A stretch of 64,000 nt of DNA from Streptomyces anulatus (GTDB taxonomy: Bacteria > Actinomycetota > Actinomycetes > Streptomycetales > Streptomycetaceae). The position numbers were made by a program, and so were the translations under genes. Position 1 is the stretch's first letter. The number at the start of each line of letters is the position of its first letter. The notes beneath the pieces were generated by a model. The model saw only the letters and a program-made list of their open reading frames with translations, had not been told where the DNA came from and made no database searches. Below are positions 43,167-51,993 of the stretch, piece after piece. Location of the stretch: positions 62,001-126,000 of the forward strand of contig NZ_JOEZ01000002.1 in assembly GCF_000721175.1 (NCBI RefSeq). The letters are read 5' to 3'.

Positions 43167-43213
43167 AGCCTCGCCGTATCGGCCATCACCGACCTTGAAG
43201 GCAGGCGGGGACC

Positions 43214-44641
43214 ATGAACCGGCTCATCACCGCGGCGGCCGGCGGGCTGCTGGCGCTGTTCAGCATGTACTGGGACGACTCGCTGCACACCGACGTGGGC
43301 CGGGACACCTTCTGGAGCGCACCGCATGTGCTGCTCTACGGCTCCCTCCTCGTGACCCTCGCCGCCACCGCGTGGTGGGGGGCCGGAAGGATCCGCGGCC
43401 GAGGCCTTCGCGCGGCCGCGACGGACCCGCTGCTGCGCTGGGCGGCCGTGTCCGCCGGGGCCATCGGCGTTTCGGCTCCGGCGGACGAGGCCTGGCACAC
43501 CACCTTCGGCCGCGACGCGGTGCTGTGGAGCCCGCCCCACCTGCTGGCCATCATCGCCACGTTCGCCCTGGCCGTCACCCTGCTGCGGGCGATCGCCGCC
43601 GAGGGCGGCGGCGGGTCGCTGGTGCTCGGCAGCGGGCTCGTCCTGGCGGCCTCGCTGGCACCGGTCATGGAATACGAGTCCGACGTACCGCAGTACTCGG
43701 CCGTGTGGTTCCTGCCGGCCGCCGGGACCGGGATCACTCTGGCGATCGTGCTGATCCGGCGGTTCGACCCGCATCCGTGGGCCGTCACCCGGGCGGCGCT
43801 GGTCGTCACGGCCGTGCGGCTGGCGGTGCTTCCGGTCCTCGCCGGCCTCGGGTACTCCACGCCGATCGTGCCGCCCGTGCTCCTCGTCGCCCTCGCGGCC
43901 GACCTGGTCCGCAGGTGGCGTACGTCCTCGTGGTGGCTCGCGCTCATCGTTCCTTTCGCCGTGCACGCGGCGTACGTGCCGCTGCTTGCCGTCCTGCCGC
44001 ACGGCACGACCGTCGCCGCCGACCAGATCGTCCCGTCCCTGCTCGTCTCGCTGGGCAGCTCGGCCCTGGTCGTCCTCGCCGCCGAGGGACTGCCCCACAC
44101 CCGGCTCCCAGTGATCCGGACCGCCGGGCTGACGGTCGCCGCGCTGACGCTGGCGCTGCCCCTGCTGTCCGCCGGGCGCGCGGCCGCCCACGACCCCGGT
44201 CAGGGCGCCGAGGCGGGCGAGGCCCACTGGCGGACGACGGTTCGGGGCTCCCGGATCGACGTCACCGTGGCTCCGGAGCCGGGCGTATCCGGCCGTGCCG
44301 TCCTCGTCGCACGACGCGCCGGACAGGAGCTGTCCGGACCCCTCGAGCCGTTCGGCAACGGCGTGTACCGCGGGGACATCACGGTGCCGGAGCCCGGCCG
44401 CTGGTTCGTCTACGCCGCCTTCCCCGACGACAACGGGCCGACCACGACAGAGACTTGGATCCCGGTCGAGGCCGGCTCCTCGCAGCTCCTGCACGAGGCC
44501 CGGCCGCTGTACGTGCCTCCCGCCCCGCAGAAGGACGACGTCGGCAGGACGACCGCCACCGTCGCGCTGTACGGGCTGTCGGCGGCCATCCTGCTCGCCG
44601 TGGCCCGCTCCGGCCGCCGGACACCACTGCCGCAGGGGTGA
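43214..44641 (+). CDS. Polytopic membrane protein with internal HT..GRD..WS.PH repeat and YtkA/CopC-like outer domain
   Basis: This 475-aa protein has about 9-10 helices (1-335), an outer domain (about 340-440) resembling YtkA/CopC-like folds (TVRGSRIDVTVAPEPGVSG, ending PEPGRWFVYAAFPDDNGP), and a last helix. The membrane part holds two copies of one motif: H25-T-D-V-G-R-D31-TF-W34-S-A-P-H38 and H95-T-T-F-G-R-D101-AVL-W105-S-P-P-H109. Conserved His/Asp at the membrane face suggest a metal path or site. A CsoR-type box precedes it. I do not recognise the family. A decayed copy of its outer domain lies at 45661. Confidence 0.82.
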   Translation: MNRLITAAAGGLLALFSMYWDDSLHTDVGRDTFWSAPHVLLYGSLLVTLAATAWWGAGRIRGRGLRAAATDPLLRWAAVSAGAIGVSAPADEAWHTTFGRDAVLWSPPHLLAIIATFALAVTLLRAIAAEGGGGSLVLGSGLVLAASLAPVMEYESDVPQYSAVWFLPAAGTGITLAIVLIRRFDPHPWAVTRAALVVTAVRLAVLPVLAGLGYSTPIVPPVLLVALAADLVRRWRTSSWWLALIVPFAVHAAYVPLLAVLPHGTTVAADQIVPSLLVSLGSSALVVLAAEGLPHTRLPVIRTAGLTVAALTLALPLLSAGRAAAHDPGQGAEAGEAHWRTTVRGSRIDVTVAPEPGVSGRAVLVARRAGQELSGPLEPFGNGVYRGDITVPEPGRWFVYAAFPDDNGPTTTETWIPVEAGSSQLLHEARPLYVPPAPQKDDVGRTTATVALYGLSAAILLAVARSGRRTPLPQG

Positions 44642-44670
44642 GCGTGTCACCGTGTCCCGACGGCGTGGAC

Positions 44671-44694
44671 GAAGGCGCGTGGCACGCGCCCTTC
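44671..44694. terminator. Hairpin between convergent genes
   Basis: GGCGCGTG-G-CACGCGCC (8-bp stem, 1-nt centre) extended by GAA/TTC-like flanks, 30 nt after the membrane-protein stop and 84 nt from the SanA-like stop. It is probably bidirectional. Confidence 0.5.
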
Positions 44695-44777
44695 CGCGGC
44701 GGAGGAGCAACGAGTGCCTGCACGGCTTCCTGGAGAAGCGCCGACCGCGATTCAACGGCTCGTCAGCCGCGGCCTGA

Positions 44778-45482
44778 TCACCGGGCGTCGGACAGCGCCC
44801 GCGCCACCCCCGGTTCCTTCGGGCCGAGAAACTGGGGTTCCGGCTCGAACGCCGCGTCCAGGGCCGCCTTGCTCGCGGCGAACAGTTCGCGGGTGGCGCC
44901 GTAGTACCAGACCGCGTCGTGATGGTCGGCCGCCCCGACGCCGTACGAGTCGACGCCGGCGGCCTGGCACAGCGCAACGGCCCGGCGGATGTGGAAGCCC
45001 TGACTGACGAGGATCGCGCGGTCGACGCCGAAGATCTTCTTGGCGCGTACGCAGGAGTCCCAGGTGTCGAAGCCGGCGTAGTCGCTGACGATATGGTCGG
45101 CGGGTACGCCACGATGGGTGAGGTAGTGCCGCATGCTGTGCGGTTCGTTGTAGTGGTGGCTGCTGTTGTCGCCGGTGACCAGAACCGCCTTGACGCGGCC
45201 CTCGCGGTACATTTCGGCCGCCGCATCGAGGCGGTTGGCGAGGAAGATCGACGGCTCGCCGTTCCACAACAGGCCCGCGCCGAAGACCACGGCGACATCG
45301 GTGCGCGGGACGTCGGCCGTCGTCCGCAACCGGCCGTCCGCCGCCGTGAACACCCACGTCGCGGGAAACAGCGCCAGCACGCACAGCAGCATCAGCGCCT
45401 GCACGAACCGCCGCCGCCCCGCGCGGGTGCGCGGCAGACGCAGCCTTTGGATGGCACTCAGGTGCGGGCGCGGCAAGCGCAT
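44778..45482 (-). CDS. SanA/YdcF-like DUF218 protein
   Basis: This 234-aa protein has one N-terminal helix (FVQALMLLCVLALFPATWVF, about 22-42) and an outer DUF218 domain (DVAVVFGAGLLWNGEPSIFLANRL, VLVTGDNSSHHYNE, ILVSQGFHIRRAVALCQAAGVDSYG). SanA of enterobacteria affects envelope permeability and vancomycin exclusion; biochemistry is unsettled. ATG 45482 (MRLPRPHLS) is chosen. It belongs thematically with the envelope genes here. No operator is evident upstream. Confidence 0.88.
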   Translation of the reverse strand: MRLPRPHLSAIQRLRLPRTRAGRRRFVQALMLLCVLALFPATWVFTAADGRLRTTADVPRTDVAVVFGAGLLWNGEPSIFLANRLDAAAEMYREGRVKAVLVTGDNSSHHYNEPHSMRHYLTHRGVPADHIVSDYAGFDTWDSCVRAKKIFGVDRAILVSQGFHIRRAVALCQAAGVDSYGVGAADHHDAVWYYGATRELFAASKAALDAAFEPEPQFLGPKEPGVARALSDAR

Positions 45483-45660
45483 GACGGCGGACCCCCCAGT
45501 TCGTCGGCCACCGTGGTGAGCGGCGGCGGCTTGTGCGTGTCGGCTGTTTCGTCGTCTCGACAGCCCCCAGCGCTCTGACAAACGAAGGACGCCGCGCATG
45601 GTCCCGCCCCTCCTCGCAGCGTGACCAACCTCACTCGGCGCACTGAACGTCGCAGGTCAT
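45483..45660. other. SanA upstream region
   Basis: No gene or consensus operator is seen in this stretch. Together with the relict at 45661 it fills the gap before the second M23 gene. Confidence 0.5.
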
Positions 45661-45813
45661 CTCGCCGTGGTGCCGGACTCCGGCCGCCGGTTCGCCAGTG
45701 CCGCCCTCCACGGCACCGGAGCGCCGAGGGGGGACCTGGATCCGGCCGAGGCAGGCGCTTCCCAGCTCGCCCATGAGCCCCGGCCGCTCTGCGTGCCTCG
45801 CGTCCCGCTTCCG
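45661..45813 (+). pseudogene. Decayed copy of the outer domain of the 43214 membrane protein
   Basis: The reading VVPDSGRRFASAALHGTG, then EAGASQLAHEPRPLCVPR, aligns with VPEPGRWFVYAAFPDDNG and EAGSSQLLHEARPLYVPP at the end of the protein at 43214. The DNA identity is also visible (for example CATGAGCCCCGGCCGCT). Start and remainder are missing. It is a relict of a local duplication. Confidence 0.7.
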
Positions 45814-45834
45814 AACCCATCCACCCGAAGAAAC

Positions 45835-45851
45835 TACGTAGTGGGTTAGTA
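45835..45851. promoter_or_regulatory. 17-bp palindromic operator, site 13 (second M23 gene)
   Basis: TACGTAGTGGGTTAGTA matches 11 of 14 positions and ends 12 nt before the GTG of the M23 gene, so it overlaps the expected transcription start. Confidence 0.65.
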
Positions 45852-45863
45852 TCTCCGCCGGGC

Positions 45864-47255
45864 GTGAGGTCCGACCCGACGTTCAGCGGTCTCTCCGCAG
45901 GTGCAGTCGCCGCTCGTCCTTCGGCTGCCGAGGTGAAGGAGAAGGTGCTGGTGGACGATCGTCATGCGTCGGAGGGCTGGGTCCCGGCAGTCCCCCTTTC
46001 CGGCACGACGCACGCCGCATGGCAGGAGAACCCCCGGTGGGAAGTCCCGCACGAGCCCCACGGCCGCCCCAACCACGATCCAGGACAGCACCACGCCGGA
46101 TATACCGATACGGACCCGCTGTTCGGTGCGATGCCGGGCACGTACGGCATCAGCGCACCTGATGACGGGCCCTTCGTCCACCGCACGTGGCACGAGGAGA
46201 GCGGCGGCCACGACACGGCCAAGGCGTGGGAGATATCCGACTGCCGCACCGGCCCGAGCGGGTACTGGTACGCAGGCCAGTGGGCGGATCCCATCGGTCC
46301 GGCTTTCTCCCCGACGATCCCGGACAGCTCCGACGCGCTCGGTCCCGACGACGGTGCCGCCCTCGTCGACTTCCACGACGGTCCCGAAGAGGAACCATTG
46401 GGCAGAGCGCCGACGTACGACGCGCCGGGCTCGGCCCAGGACACGTCCGCGGCCTCGTCCGCTCCCAGCACTTCCCCGGACCGGCCGGCGACGCGACGCG
46501 CCGACGGCCGGGGCCGCGGTCGCCGGGCGCCTCGCCGAGGTTCCGCGTTCCTGACCGTGGTCGCCCCCTCCGTCGCGTTCGTGGGCATGGCCGGGATGGC
46601 CGCGGCCTCCATCGGCCTCGGCGACGACGTCGAGGCTGTGGAGGCCGCCGACGACCCGGCCGTCGAACCCTCCGCGGCCAACAGCGAGTTCGACACCCAG
46701 CTCACCACACTCAGCAGCGGAGCCGACGACTTCGCCGAGCGCGCGAGCCGCACGCAGGAGCGCGTCGACCTCGAACAGCAGCGGCTCGAGGAGCAGAAGC
46801 GCAGGAAGGCCGAGGCGAAACGCAAGAAGGCGGAGGCCGCCCGCAAGGAGGCACTGCGCCCGAAGTTCGTACTCCCCGTCGCACAGAAGGGAGTCGGCGA
46901 GCTGTTCGGGGCGGCCGGGGCCATGTGGTCGAATCGGCACACCGGCCTCGACTTCCCCGTCCCCATGAACACGCCCGTGATGGCGGTGACCGACGGCACG
47001 GTCGAGGCCGTGTGGAACACGTCCTACGGGAACCTCGTCAAGGTGACCGCCCCCGACGGCACGCAGACCTGGTACGCCCACCTCGCCGGCTTCAGGATCC
47101 GCTCCGGCTTCGTCAAGGCGGGGACCGTCATCGCCTACGCCGGCAGCACCGGCAACTCGTCGGGGCCCCATCTCCACCTGGAAGTACACCCCGGCGGCGG
47201 CGATGCGATCGATCCGCTGGCGTGGTTGCGCAGCCACGGCCTCGACCCGACGTAG
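45864..47255 (+). CDS. Membrane-anchored M23 endopeptidase with long N-terminal region
   Basis: This 463-aa protein has a ~225-residue disordered cytoplasmic-type N terminus (Pro/Asp/Ser-rich, then Arg/Gly-rich) and one helix (FLTVVAPSVAFVGMAGMAAAS). A charged coiled coil (about 265-330, Glu/Arg/Lys-rich) precedes the M23 domain with NRHTGLDFPVPM and SGPHLHLEVHPGG zinc motifs. GTG 45864 lies 12 nt past an operator, implying a leaderless or short-leader message. The secreted M23 protein at 1690 lacks the N-terminal region. Both cut cross-bridges, but this one is tethered. Confidence 0.88.
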   Translation: MRSDPTFSGLSAGAVAARPSAAEVKEKVLVDDRHASEGWVPAVPLSGTTHAAWQENPRWEVPHEPHGRPNHDPGQHHAGYTDTDPLFGAMPGTYGISAPDDGPFVHRTWHEESGGHDTAKAWEISDCRTGPSGYWYAGQWADPIGPAFSPTIPDSSDALGPDDGAALVDFHDGPEEEPLGRAPTYDAPGSAQDTSAASSAPSTSPDRPATRRADGRGRGRRAPRRGSAFLTVVAPSVAFVGMAGMAAASIGLGDDVEAVEAADDPAVEPSAANSEFDTQLTTLSSGADDFAERASRTQERVDLEQQRLEEQKRRKAEAKRKKAEAARKEALRPKFVLPVAQKGVGELFGAAGAMWSNRHTGLDFPVPMNTPVMAVTDGTVEAVWNTSYGNLVKVTAPDGTQTWYAHLAGFRIRSGFVKAGTVIAYAGSTGNSSGPHLHLEVHPGGGDAIDPLAWLRSHGLDPT

Positions 47256-47375
47256 GCGGAAACCCGCGAGGGACACCCTGGCGCTGTGACACGGAGGCCG
47301 CCGGACACCGGCTGTTGCCAGTGTCAACGGGCCTTCACGCCCGCGCTACCTGAGCGAGGCGGCTACGGCCCGGGC

Positions 47376-47712
47376 GAGGTCGGAGAAGCTGAGGAGTTGT
47401 CCGGCGGCCTGACGCTCACGGGCGTGGCCCGCTGCGGCGGTATCGAGGACCTGCTGTACGCAGCGGACACCCAGGCCTCCGGCACCGTCCACGGCAAGTC
47501 CGCGGTCGTGACGTCCGAGTTCGGCGGCAATGGGGCGCTGCTCTGGGAACCGGCCCCTGGCGTGATCGCCTGCGTCGGCTGCAGCGGCGCGCTCCTCGAC
47601 CGGGGCGACGGCGCCGCGTTACCGGCTCGCCGAGCGGACCCGTCTGATGAGCGCACAGCAATGGCAGGCCACCGGTCCTACAACGGTCGACCAGGTCAAC
47701 GACTTCGGCTGA
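47376..47712 (+). pseudogene. Frameshifted fragment of an unidentified protein
   Basis: A protein-like stretch (HGKSAVVTSEFGGNGALLWE, PAPGVIACVGCSGALL) runs to about 47610. It continues in another frame as RYRLAERTRLMSAQQWQA and TGPTTVDQVNDFG, ending at a stop at 47710. The shift and the missing N terminus mark it as broken. The rest of 47256-47880 holds nothing else I can support. Confidence 0.5.
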
Positions 47713-47883
47713 GGCGGGTCCGGACCGCAGACGGTTCCAACGCCGTGTGCTTCGGGCTCAGACCGTCGCATCGGCGCGCTTCCCGTCGCAGGGCCCAGCC
47801 GCGCGGCTGATCGCCGCAGTCGGCCGCCGACCGGACCGCACGAATTCCCACCGGCCACCTGAACACCTTCAGCTCCGGCAACG

Positions 47884-47900
47884 TACTAAGGGCACTAGCA
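47884..47900. promoter_or_regulatory. 17-bp palindromic operator, site 14 (DUF5134-like gene)
   Basis: TACTAAGGGCACTAGCA has a perfect left arm and matches 11 of 14 positions, 92 nt upstream of the ATG at 47993. Confidence 0.7.
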
Positions 47901-47992
47901 GTTCATGCCCATGTGGCGCCCCGTGGCGCCCGTACGACGCGGCGGCGTCGGCAGTGCGGACCCGCCGTGCTCGGACGATCGGGAAGGTGAAG

Positions 47993-48886
47993 ATGGGAAC
48001 TCTGGCGCTCAGTTGGGCCATCGCGCTGATCGCCGCCCTGGTGGCCGCCGTCAGCGCGGTCCGGGTCGCGACCACCAGCGGTGAGATCCGGTTCGCGGCG
48101 GGCGGCGACCTGCTGATGGGCCTGTGCATGGCCGCCATGGCGCTGCCGGTGACGGTCGGCTGGTACGCGGGCTACGGCATGTGGTGGTCGGTGGCGTTCG
48201 GCCTCCTCGGGCTCGGGGCTGTGGCGATGGCGGTCAAACACACGCGCGACGGCGGGTGGAAGCACGGCCGTCACTGGGTGCACCTCATCGTCGGCAGCTT
48301 TGGCATGGTGATCATGACGCTCGCCATGACGAGCACGTCGTCCGGGCCGGTACTCGCCCTCGGCAGCGGGCACTCCATGCCGGGCATGCCGGGCATGGAG
48401 AACACGGCGAGCACGACGGGCACGCATCAGATGGCCGGCATGGACTCCATGGAGGGGATGGAGTCCATGGAGGGCATGGGCTCTCTGCACGGCGGGATGG
48501 ACATGTCGGGCATGACGAGCGCCGCGGCCGACGCTGGTTCTTCAGGGGGGTCCGGCTCTGTGTGGCGGTGGGTGATCGCGGTGCTCGCCGTGTACTTCCT
48601 GCTGTCGATCGGCGGGTCCGTGTGGGCGAGGGTCCGGGGTACCAAGCGGGGCGGGCGCAGTGCCGACTCCCGGTCCGGCTGGGACCGCTGGCTGCTCGCC
48701 ATGCCGGACACGGTGTTCGTCTTCCTGGCATCGCTCACGCTCTCGGTGTGGGACAAGGCCAGGACGACGGAGCGGCAGGGCCACGGGCGGCGCCGTAAGG
48801 CCGGAGCCGCGCCGGACGCCGCGCTGGCGGCCCACATCGGCATGGGCGGGATCATGTCCGCAATGCTGCTCATGATGGCCGCGTGA
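47993..48886 (+). CDS. Met/His-rich membrane protein (DUF5134-like)
   Basis: This 297-aa protein has about six helices in two groups (1-130 and 185-297) joined by a Met/Gly/Ser-rich loop (about 125-180: MPGMPGMENT, MAGMDSMEGMESMEGMGS, MDMSGM). The pattern fits proteins I recall as DUF5134. Methionine clusters in an outer loop favour Cu(I). SD GAAGG lies before ATG 47993. It is preceded by an operator. Transport or sensing is possible; no catalytic motif is visible. Confidence 0.8.
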   Translation: MGTLALSWAIALIAALVAAVSAVRVATTSGEIRFAAGGDLLMGLCMAAMALPVTVGWYAGYGMWWSVAFGLLGLGAVAMAVKHTRDGGWKHGRHWVHLIVGSFGMVIMTLAMTSTSSGPVLALGSGHSMPGMPGMENTASTTGTHQMAGMDSMEGMESMEGMGSLHGGMDMSGMTSAAADAGSSGGSGSVWRWVIAVLAVYFLLSIGGSVWARVRGTKRGGRSADSRSGWDRWLLAMPDTVFVFLASLTLSVWDKARTTERQGHGRRRKAGAAPDAALAAHIGMGGIMSAMLLMMAA

Positions 48887-49001
48887 CCGCCCCAACCCAC
48901 TGATCAGCACGGCGGCGGCATCGTCCACCGCGACAAGGGAGCACAGAGCACACCGGTCGGCATCGGCGTCACCACGGACCGGAGCGGACACGCCCCGAGT
49001 C

Positions 49002-49018
49002 TGCGAAGCTTCTTCGTA
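49002..49018. promoter_or_regulatory. 17-bp palindromic operator, site 15 (cupredoxin gene)
   Basis: TGCGAAGCTTCTTCGTA matches 11 of 14 positions and is a good palindrome, 131 nt upstream of the cupredoxin ATG. The G+C-leaning changes make it less certain than most sites. Confidence 0.45.
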
Positions 49019-49149
49019 TTCGGCGCCCAGGACAGGGAGATCCGGGACAGCGAGAATGGACACAAGCGATCCATGTGCCCGAGCGGGCTCCGACTCCGCG
49101 TTCCCCGGTGCAGACCGCTCGCGGGCACCCACCCGAAGGGTCCGGTCCG

Positions 49150-49563
49150 ATGTCGCCCTCACACCTCCGCAGGCGTACTGTCCCGTTGGCGCTCGCAGCG
49201 GCAGCCGTCCTGCTGCTCGCCACCGCTTGTTCCGACGGGGACGACAAACCCGCCTCGACCTCGCCCAGCCCCACTTCCGCCGCCACGAGCCCCGCGACCG
49301 CCCCCGCCGACACGGTCGGCATCACCATGGAGGACTTCGCGTTCAGCCCGGCGAATCCGCAGGTGGGGCCGGGCGAGAAGATCGCCGTGGTCAACAAGGA
49401 CTCGGCCGCCCACACCGTCACGGCCACGGAAGGCGACGCCTTCGACACCGGGAGCATCGCCGGCGGGAAGTCCGGGACGTTCACCGCCCCGTCCGAGCCC
49501 GGCGAGTACGCCTTCGTCTGCACCTTCCATCCGAACATGACAGGCACTCTGATCGTCGGCTGA
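49150..49563 (+). CDS. Cupredoxin lipoprotein (plastocyanin-like)
   Basis: This is a 137-aa lipid-anchored blue-copper protein. The basic N terminus and lipobox LLATAC near residue 27 precede a Ser/Thr/Pro linker and a single cupredoxin domain. The type 1 copper ligands are visible as His in SAAHTVTATEG and the cluster CTFHPNM (Cys, His, Met) at the end. ATG 49150 is preferred over 49075, whose extension has no signal features. It may pass electrons or buffer Cu at the cell surface, for example for the multicopper oxidase or a cytochrome. Confidence 0.93.
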   Translation: MSPSHLRRRTVPLALAAAAVLLLATACSDGDDKPASTSPSPTSAATSPATAPADTVGITMEDFAFSPANPQVGPGEKIAVVNKDSAAHTVTATEGDAFDTGSIAGGKSGTFTAPSEPGEYAFVCTFHPNMTGTLIVG

Positions 49564-49577
49564 GTCGCCCAGGACCC

Positions 49578-49612
49578 CGGTCGGCGCCCGTACCGCACTT
49601 GGGCACCGACCG
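49578..49612 (+). terminator. Hairpin terminator after the cupredoxin gene
   Basis: CGGTCGGCGCCC pairs with GGGCACCGACCG (11 of 12), starting 14 nt after the stop. A smaller stem ACGCCG-CTT-CGGCGT follows at 49618-49632, so termination from both sides is likely. Confidence 0.7.
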
Positions 49613-49726
49613 GTGTCACGCCGCTTCGGCGTCAGCCGGCGGGCACGGGCTCGGTGGGCGCGGGCGCCCGCGGCAGCCCCGGTCGGCGCACGGGTCTGCG
49701 TGGCGGCTGCAGGCCCGGCGCGCGGT

Positions 49727-50618
49727 TCAGGAGCGCTCGTCATCGCCCGCGTGCGGAACGGTGATGACCGGGCATCGCGCGTGGTAGAGGACGCCCTGGC
49801 TGACCGAGCCCAGGACCATGCCGGTGAAACCGCCGAGCCCTCTGGTGCCGACGATGAGACCGAGCGCGTCAGCGGAGGCGTCGGTCAGGACACGTACCGG
49901 GTGACCGGGCACGGCCTCATGGTGCACCGGCACATCCGGATGGGCGGCCCCCCGGCCGGAGGCCGCTTCCGCCACGAGCCTTTGGTACTCCTCCGGTACA
50001 GGGTGTTCGCCGGCGTTCCCCAGCAGCGGCGGCTGCCATACATACAGCACACGCAGCGCCGCACCACGCAGGCCAGCCTCCTTGAACGCGAGATCGATGG
50101 CGGCGGCGGAGCCCGCGCTGCCGTCGGTGCCGACCACGAAGTACGGCGGTGCCCGTGGTGTGCTCGCTCGCACCGAGGACCGCCACCGGGCAGGTGGCGT
50201 GGGCGATGACGGGCACGGCCACGGAGGCGGAGGTGAATGCCGTCTGCATGGCGGACAGGTGCCGTGAGCCGAGGACGACCATCGCGGCCTGCCTCGCCTG
50301 CTCGCGCAGCACCCACGGGGCATCGCCCTCCGCGAGCAGCGCCGAGACCTGCAGCGCCGGGTGGCGCTCCTCGACGAACGCGACCGCCTCGGCAAGCTGA
50401 CGGTCGCCGGACGCGTGCCGTGCCTGATTCCACTGCGCCCAGGAGGGCACCACGGCCGCCTCGGTGACCCTGATGGTCGGCACGCCCTGGGCATACACCA
50501 GGCGCAGCGGCAGCCCCCGCCGCACGGCCTCGTCGGCGGCCCAGGCCAGCGCGATGCACTCGGCGTCGTCGGGATCAAGGCCCAGCACGACCGGTCGGCT
50601 CTCCTGGTGACCCGTCAT
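49727..50618 (-). pseudogene. Universal stress protein with two Usp domains, frameshifted
   Basis: The first Usp domain reads from ATG 50618 (RPVVLGLDPDDAECIALAWA to CPVAVLGASEHTTGT). The second continues in another frame (PPYFVVGTDGSAGSAAAIDL to GLGGFTGMVLGSVSQGVLYHARCPVITV), with the ATP-loop motif GxxGxGGFTGxxLGS intact. The frame changes near 50140-50165, consistent with one missing base. Tandem Usp proteins of this kind belong to DosR/DevR-type dormancy regulons. Either a real null allele or a sequencing error. The neighbours are other dormancy-type genes. Confidence 0.8.
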
Positions 50619-51138
50619 CGTCTCCTCCGAGCGTCCACGGTCCCCATCGTGAGCCCGACGGCGCCGGCCTGCCACCACAGCCCCTTGCGCCCGCAGGCGC
50701 TGTCGGTCGAGCCGTGCGCGGACCAACTCGCGGCGGGCTGTCCGTGTGGTCGCTGATGGGACCCATCGGCATCGCGAGCGGACGACGAGCGGCCTTGCCG
50801 GGGTGTGCCCACCGTGGCGGGCGCGCTGCACGGTGGTGTCGGCGATCGCGGCGGTCACGGGCGCGGCGCGCGGCCCAGCCCGGTGATCATCACGGCGTCA
50901 AGACCACCACGACGACATCGGCAACATCCCATGGCAGACCGTCCTCCCTGCGTCTTCGCTCCCTCGGCCCTCCTCCGCGGCTGCCGGTACCGGGTAGGGG
51001 CTGAATGGCCCGGCGGACCGGGACCTTCGGGACCTGCACGCAGGCCGGCACAGAGGGATGCTGGTGGTGGCGCACGAGCGTCAGCCACACGGCCGGACCT
51101 GCTACCCGGACCGGCCGGGCCGCGGGAGGCGACTCGCG
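50619..51138. other. Gap without a supported gene; GGGACC repeat
   Basis: About 520 bp between the Usp start and the SHOCT gene. Only a direct repeat GGGACC-TTC-GGGACC near 51020-51034 stands out; it resembles one arm of DevR/DosR-type boxes. Frames here have no recognisable domain. Confidence 0.4.
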
Positions 51139-51411
51139 ATGGTGTTCTGGTTCGACCACGACGTCAGCGGCTGGGGCTGGTTCGCGATGTCGGCCGGCAT
51201 GATCCTGTTCTGGGCGCTGATCATTACCGCCGCCGTCCTGCTGTTCCGCGCCCTGGGCCGCACCGGCGAGCACCCGCACACCCACACCCCCGCCGGGCCC
51301 TCGCCCGAGCAGCTGCTCGCCGAGAGGTTCGCCCGCGGTGAGATCGACGAGGAGGAGTACCAGCGGCGCCTGACCGCCCTTCGCTCCTCCGGCCCCCTCA
51401 CCAGGCATTGA
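51139..51411 (+). CDS. Small SHOCT-domain membrane protein
   Basis: This is a 90-aa protein with one helix (MSAGMILFWALIITAAVLLF, about 14-33), a His-containing linker (GEHPHTHTPAG) and a C-terminal SHOCT motif (PEQLLAERFARGEIDEEEYQRRLTAL). SHOCT domains mediate oligomer contacts. Such proteins are common near Usp and redox-stress genes in actinobacteria. ATG 51139 has GGGAGG upstream. A DUF2933-like gene follows after 65 nt. Confidence 0.85.
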   Translation: MVFWFDHDVSGWGWFAMSAGMILFWALIITAAVLLFRALGRTGEHPHTHTPAGPSPEQLLAERFARGEIDEEEYQRRLTALRSSGPLTRH

Positions 51412-51476
51412 CCCCGACCCCCGACCCGCGGACCGCACGCGGCCGGCCCGCTGTCTCCCGAAGGAGGCGCCCCCCC

Positions 51477-51722
51477 ATGAACACCAAGAAGAACTACGGC
51501 CTGCTCGCCATCGTCGCCGCGATCGTGATAGTGGGACTGGCCGCCCTGGGGGTGCCGCTGAGCATCCTGCTGGTGCTGGCCCTCGTAGCCGCCTGCCCGC
51601 TGATGATGCTCATGATGCACGGCGGCCACGGCAGCCACGGCGATGGCGGTCGGCGCACGGACCAGAGCGATCCCCCGCACAAGCACGACCACCACCAGCC
51701 CCCCGGGTCCGGCCGGCCCTGA
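51477..51722 (+). CDS. Small Met/His-rich membrane protein (DUF2933-like)
   Basis: This is an 81-aa protein with two short hydrophobic stretches (NYGLLAIVAAIVIVGLAALG, SILLVLALVAACPLMMLMMH) and a His-rich tail (HGGHGSHGDG, HKHDHHQPP). SD AGGAGG before ATG 51477 is strong. The motif ACPLMMLMMHGGHG recalls DUF2933. A related motif (ACPIGMGLMMWFMMRGG) occurs in the protein at 61101. Metal binding is likely. Confidence 0.78.
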   Translation: MNTKKNYGLLAIVAAIVIVGLAALGVPLSILLVLALVAACPLMMLMMHGGHGSHGDGGRRTDQSDPPHKHDHHQPPGSGRP

Positions 51723-51743
51723 CCGGCCGGACCCCCGCGTCGC

Positions 51744-51835
51744 AGCACGGCGAGGAACGCGAGGTCGCCGAGAAATTCGGCGAGCAGTGGACCGCGTGCG
51801 CCGCCGACACGCCCGCGTTCGGGCCACGGCGGCCC
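51744..51835 (+). pseudogene. C-terminal fragment of an isoprenylcysteine/phospholipid methyltransferase-like protein
   Basis: In one plus-strand frame the sequence reads EEREVAEKFGEQWTACAADT and then PAFGPR. That matches the typical tail (REExxLxxxFGxxWxxYAxxTPxFxP) of ICMT/PEMT-type membrane methyltransferases. Nothing upstream belongs to it and Tyr is replaced by Cys. It is probably a truncated relict. Confidence 0.45.
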
Positions 51836-51993
51836 CGCGGGGCTCCGCCCGGCCGGAAGCACGGTGCCCCCAGCACCCCAGGATCCGCGCGGGGGCCCCA
51901 CTCGCGAGCCACGCGGAGGTGACGGGGCACAAGTCGTCTGGACTCTGCTCGTCCTCGAACGGGGCACCGTGACGCGCGGCCTGTGCGGGCGGC

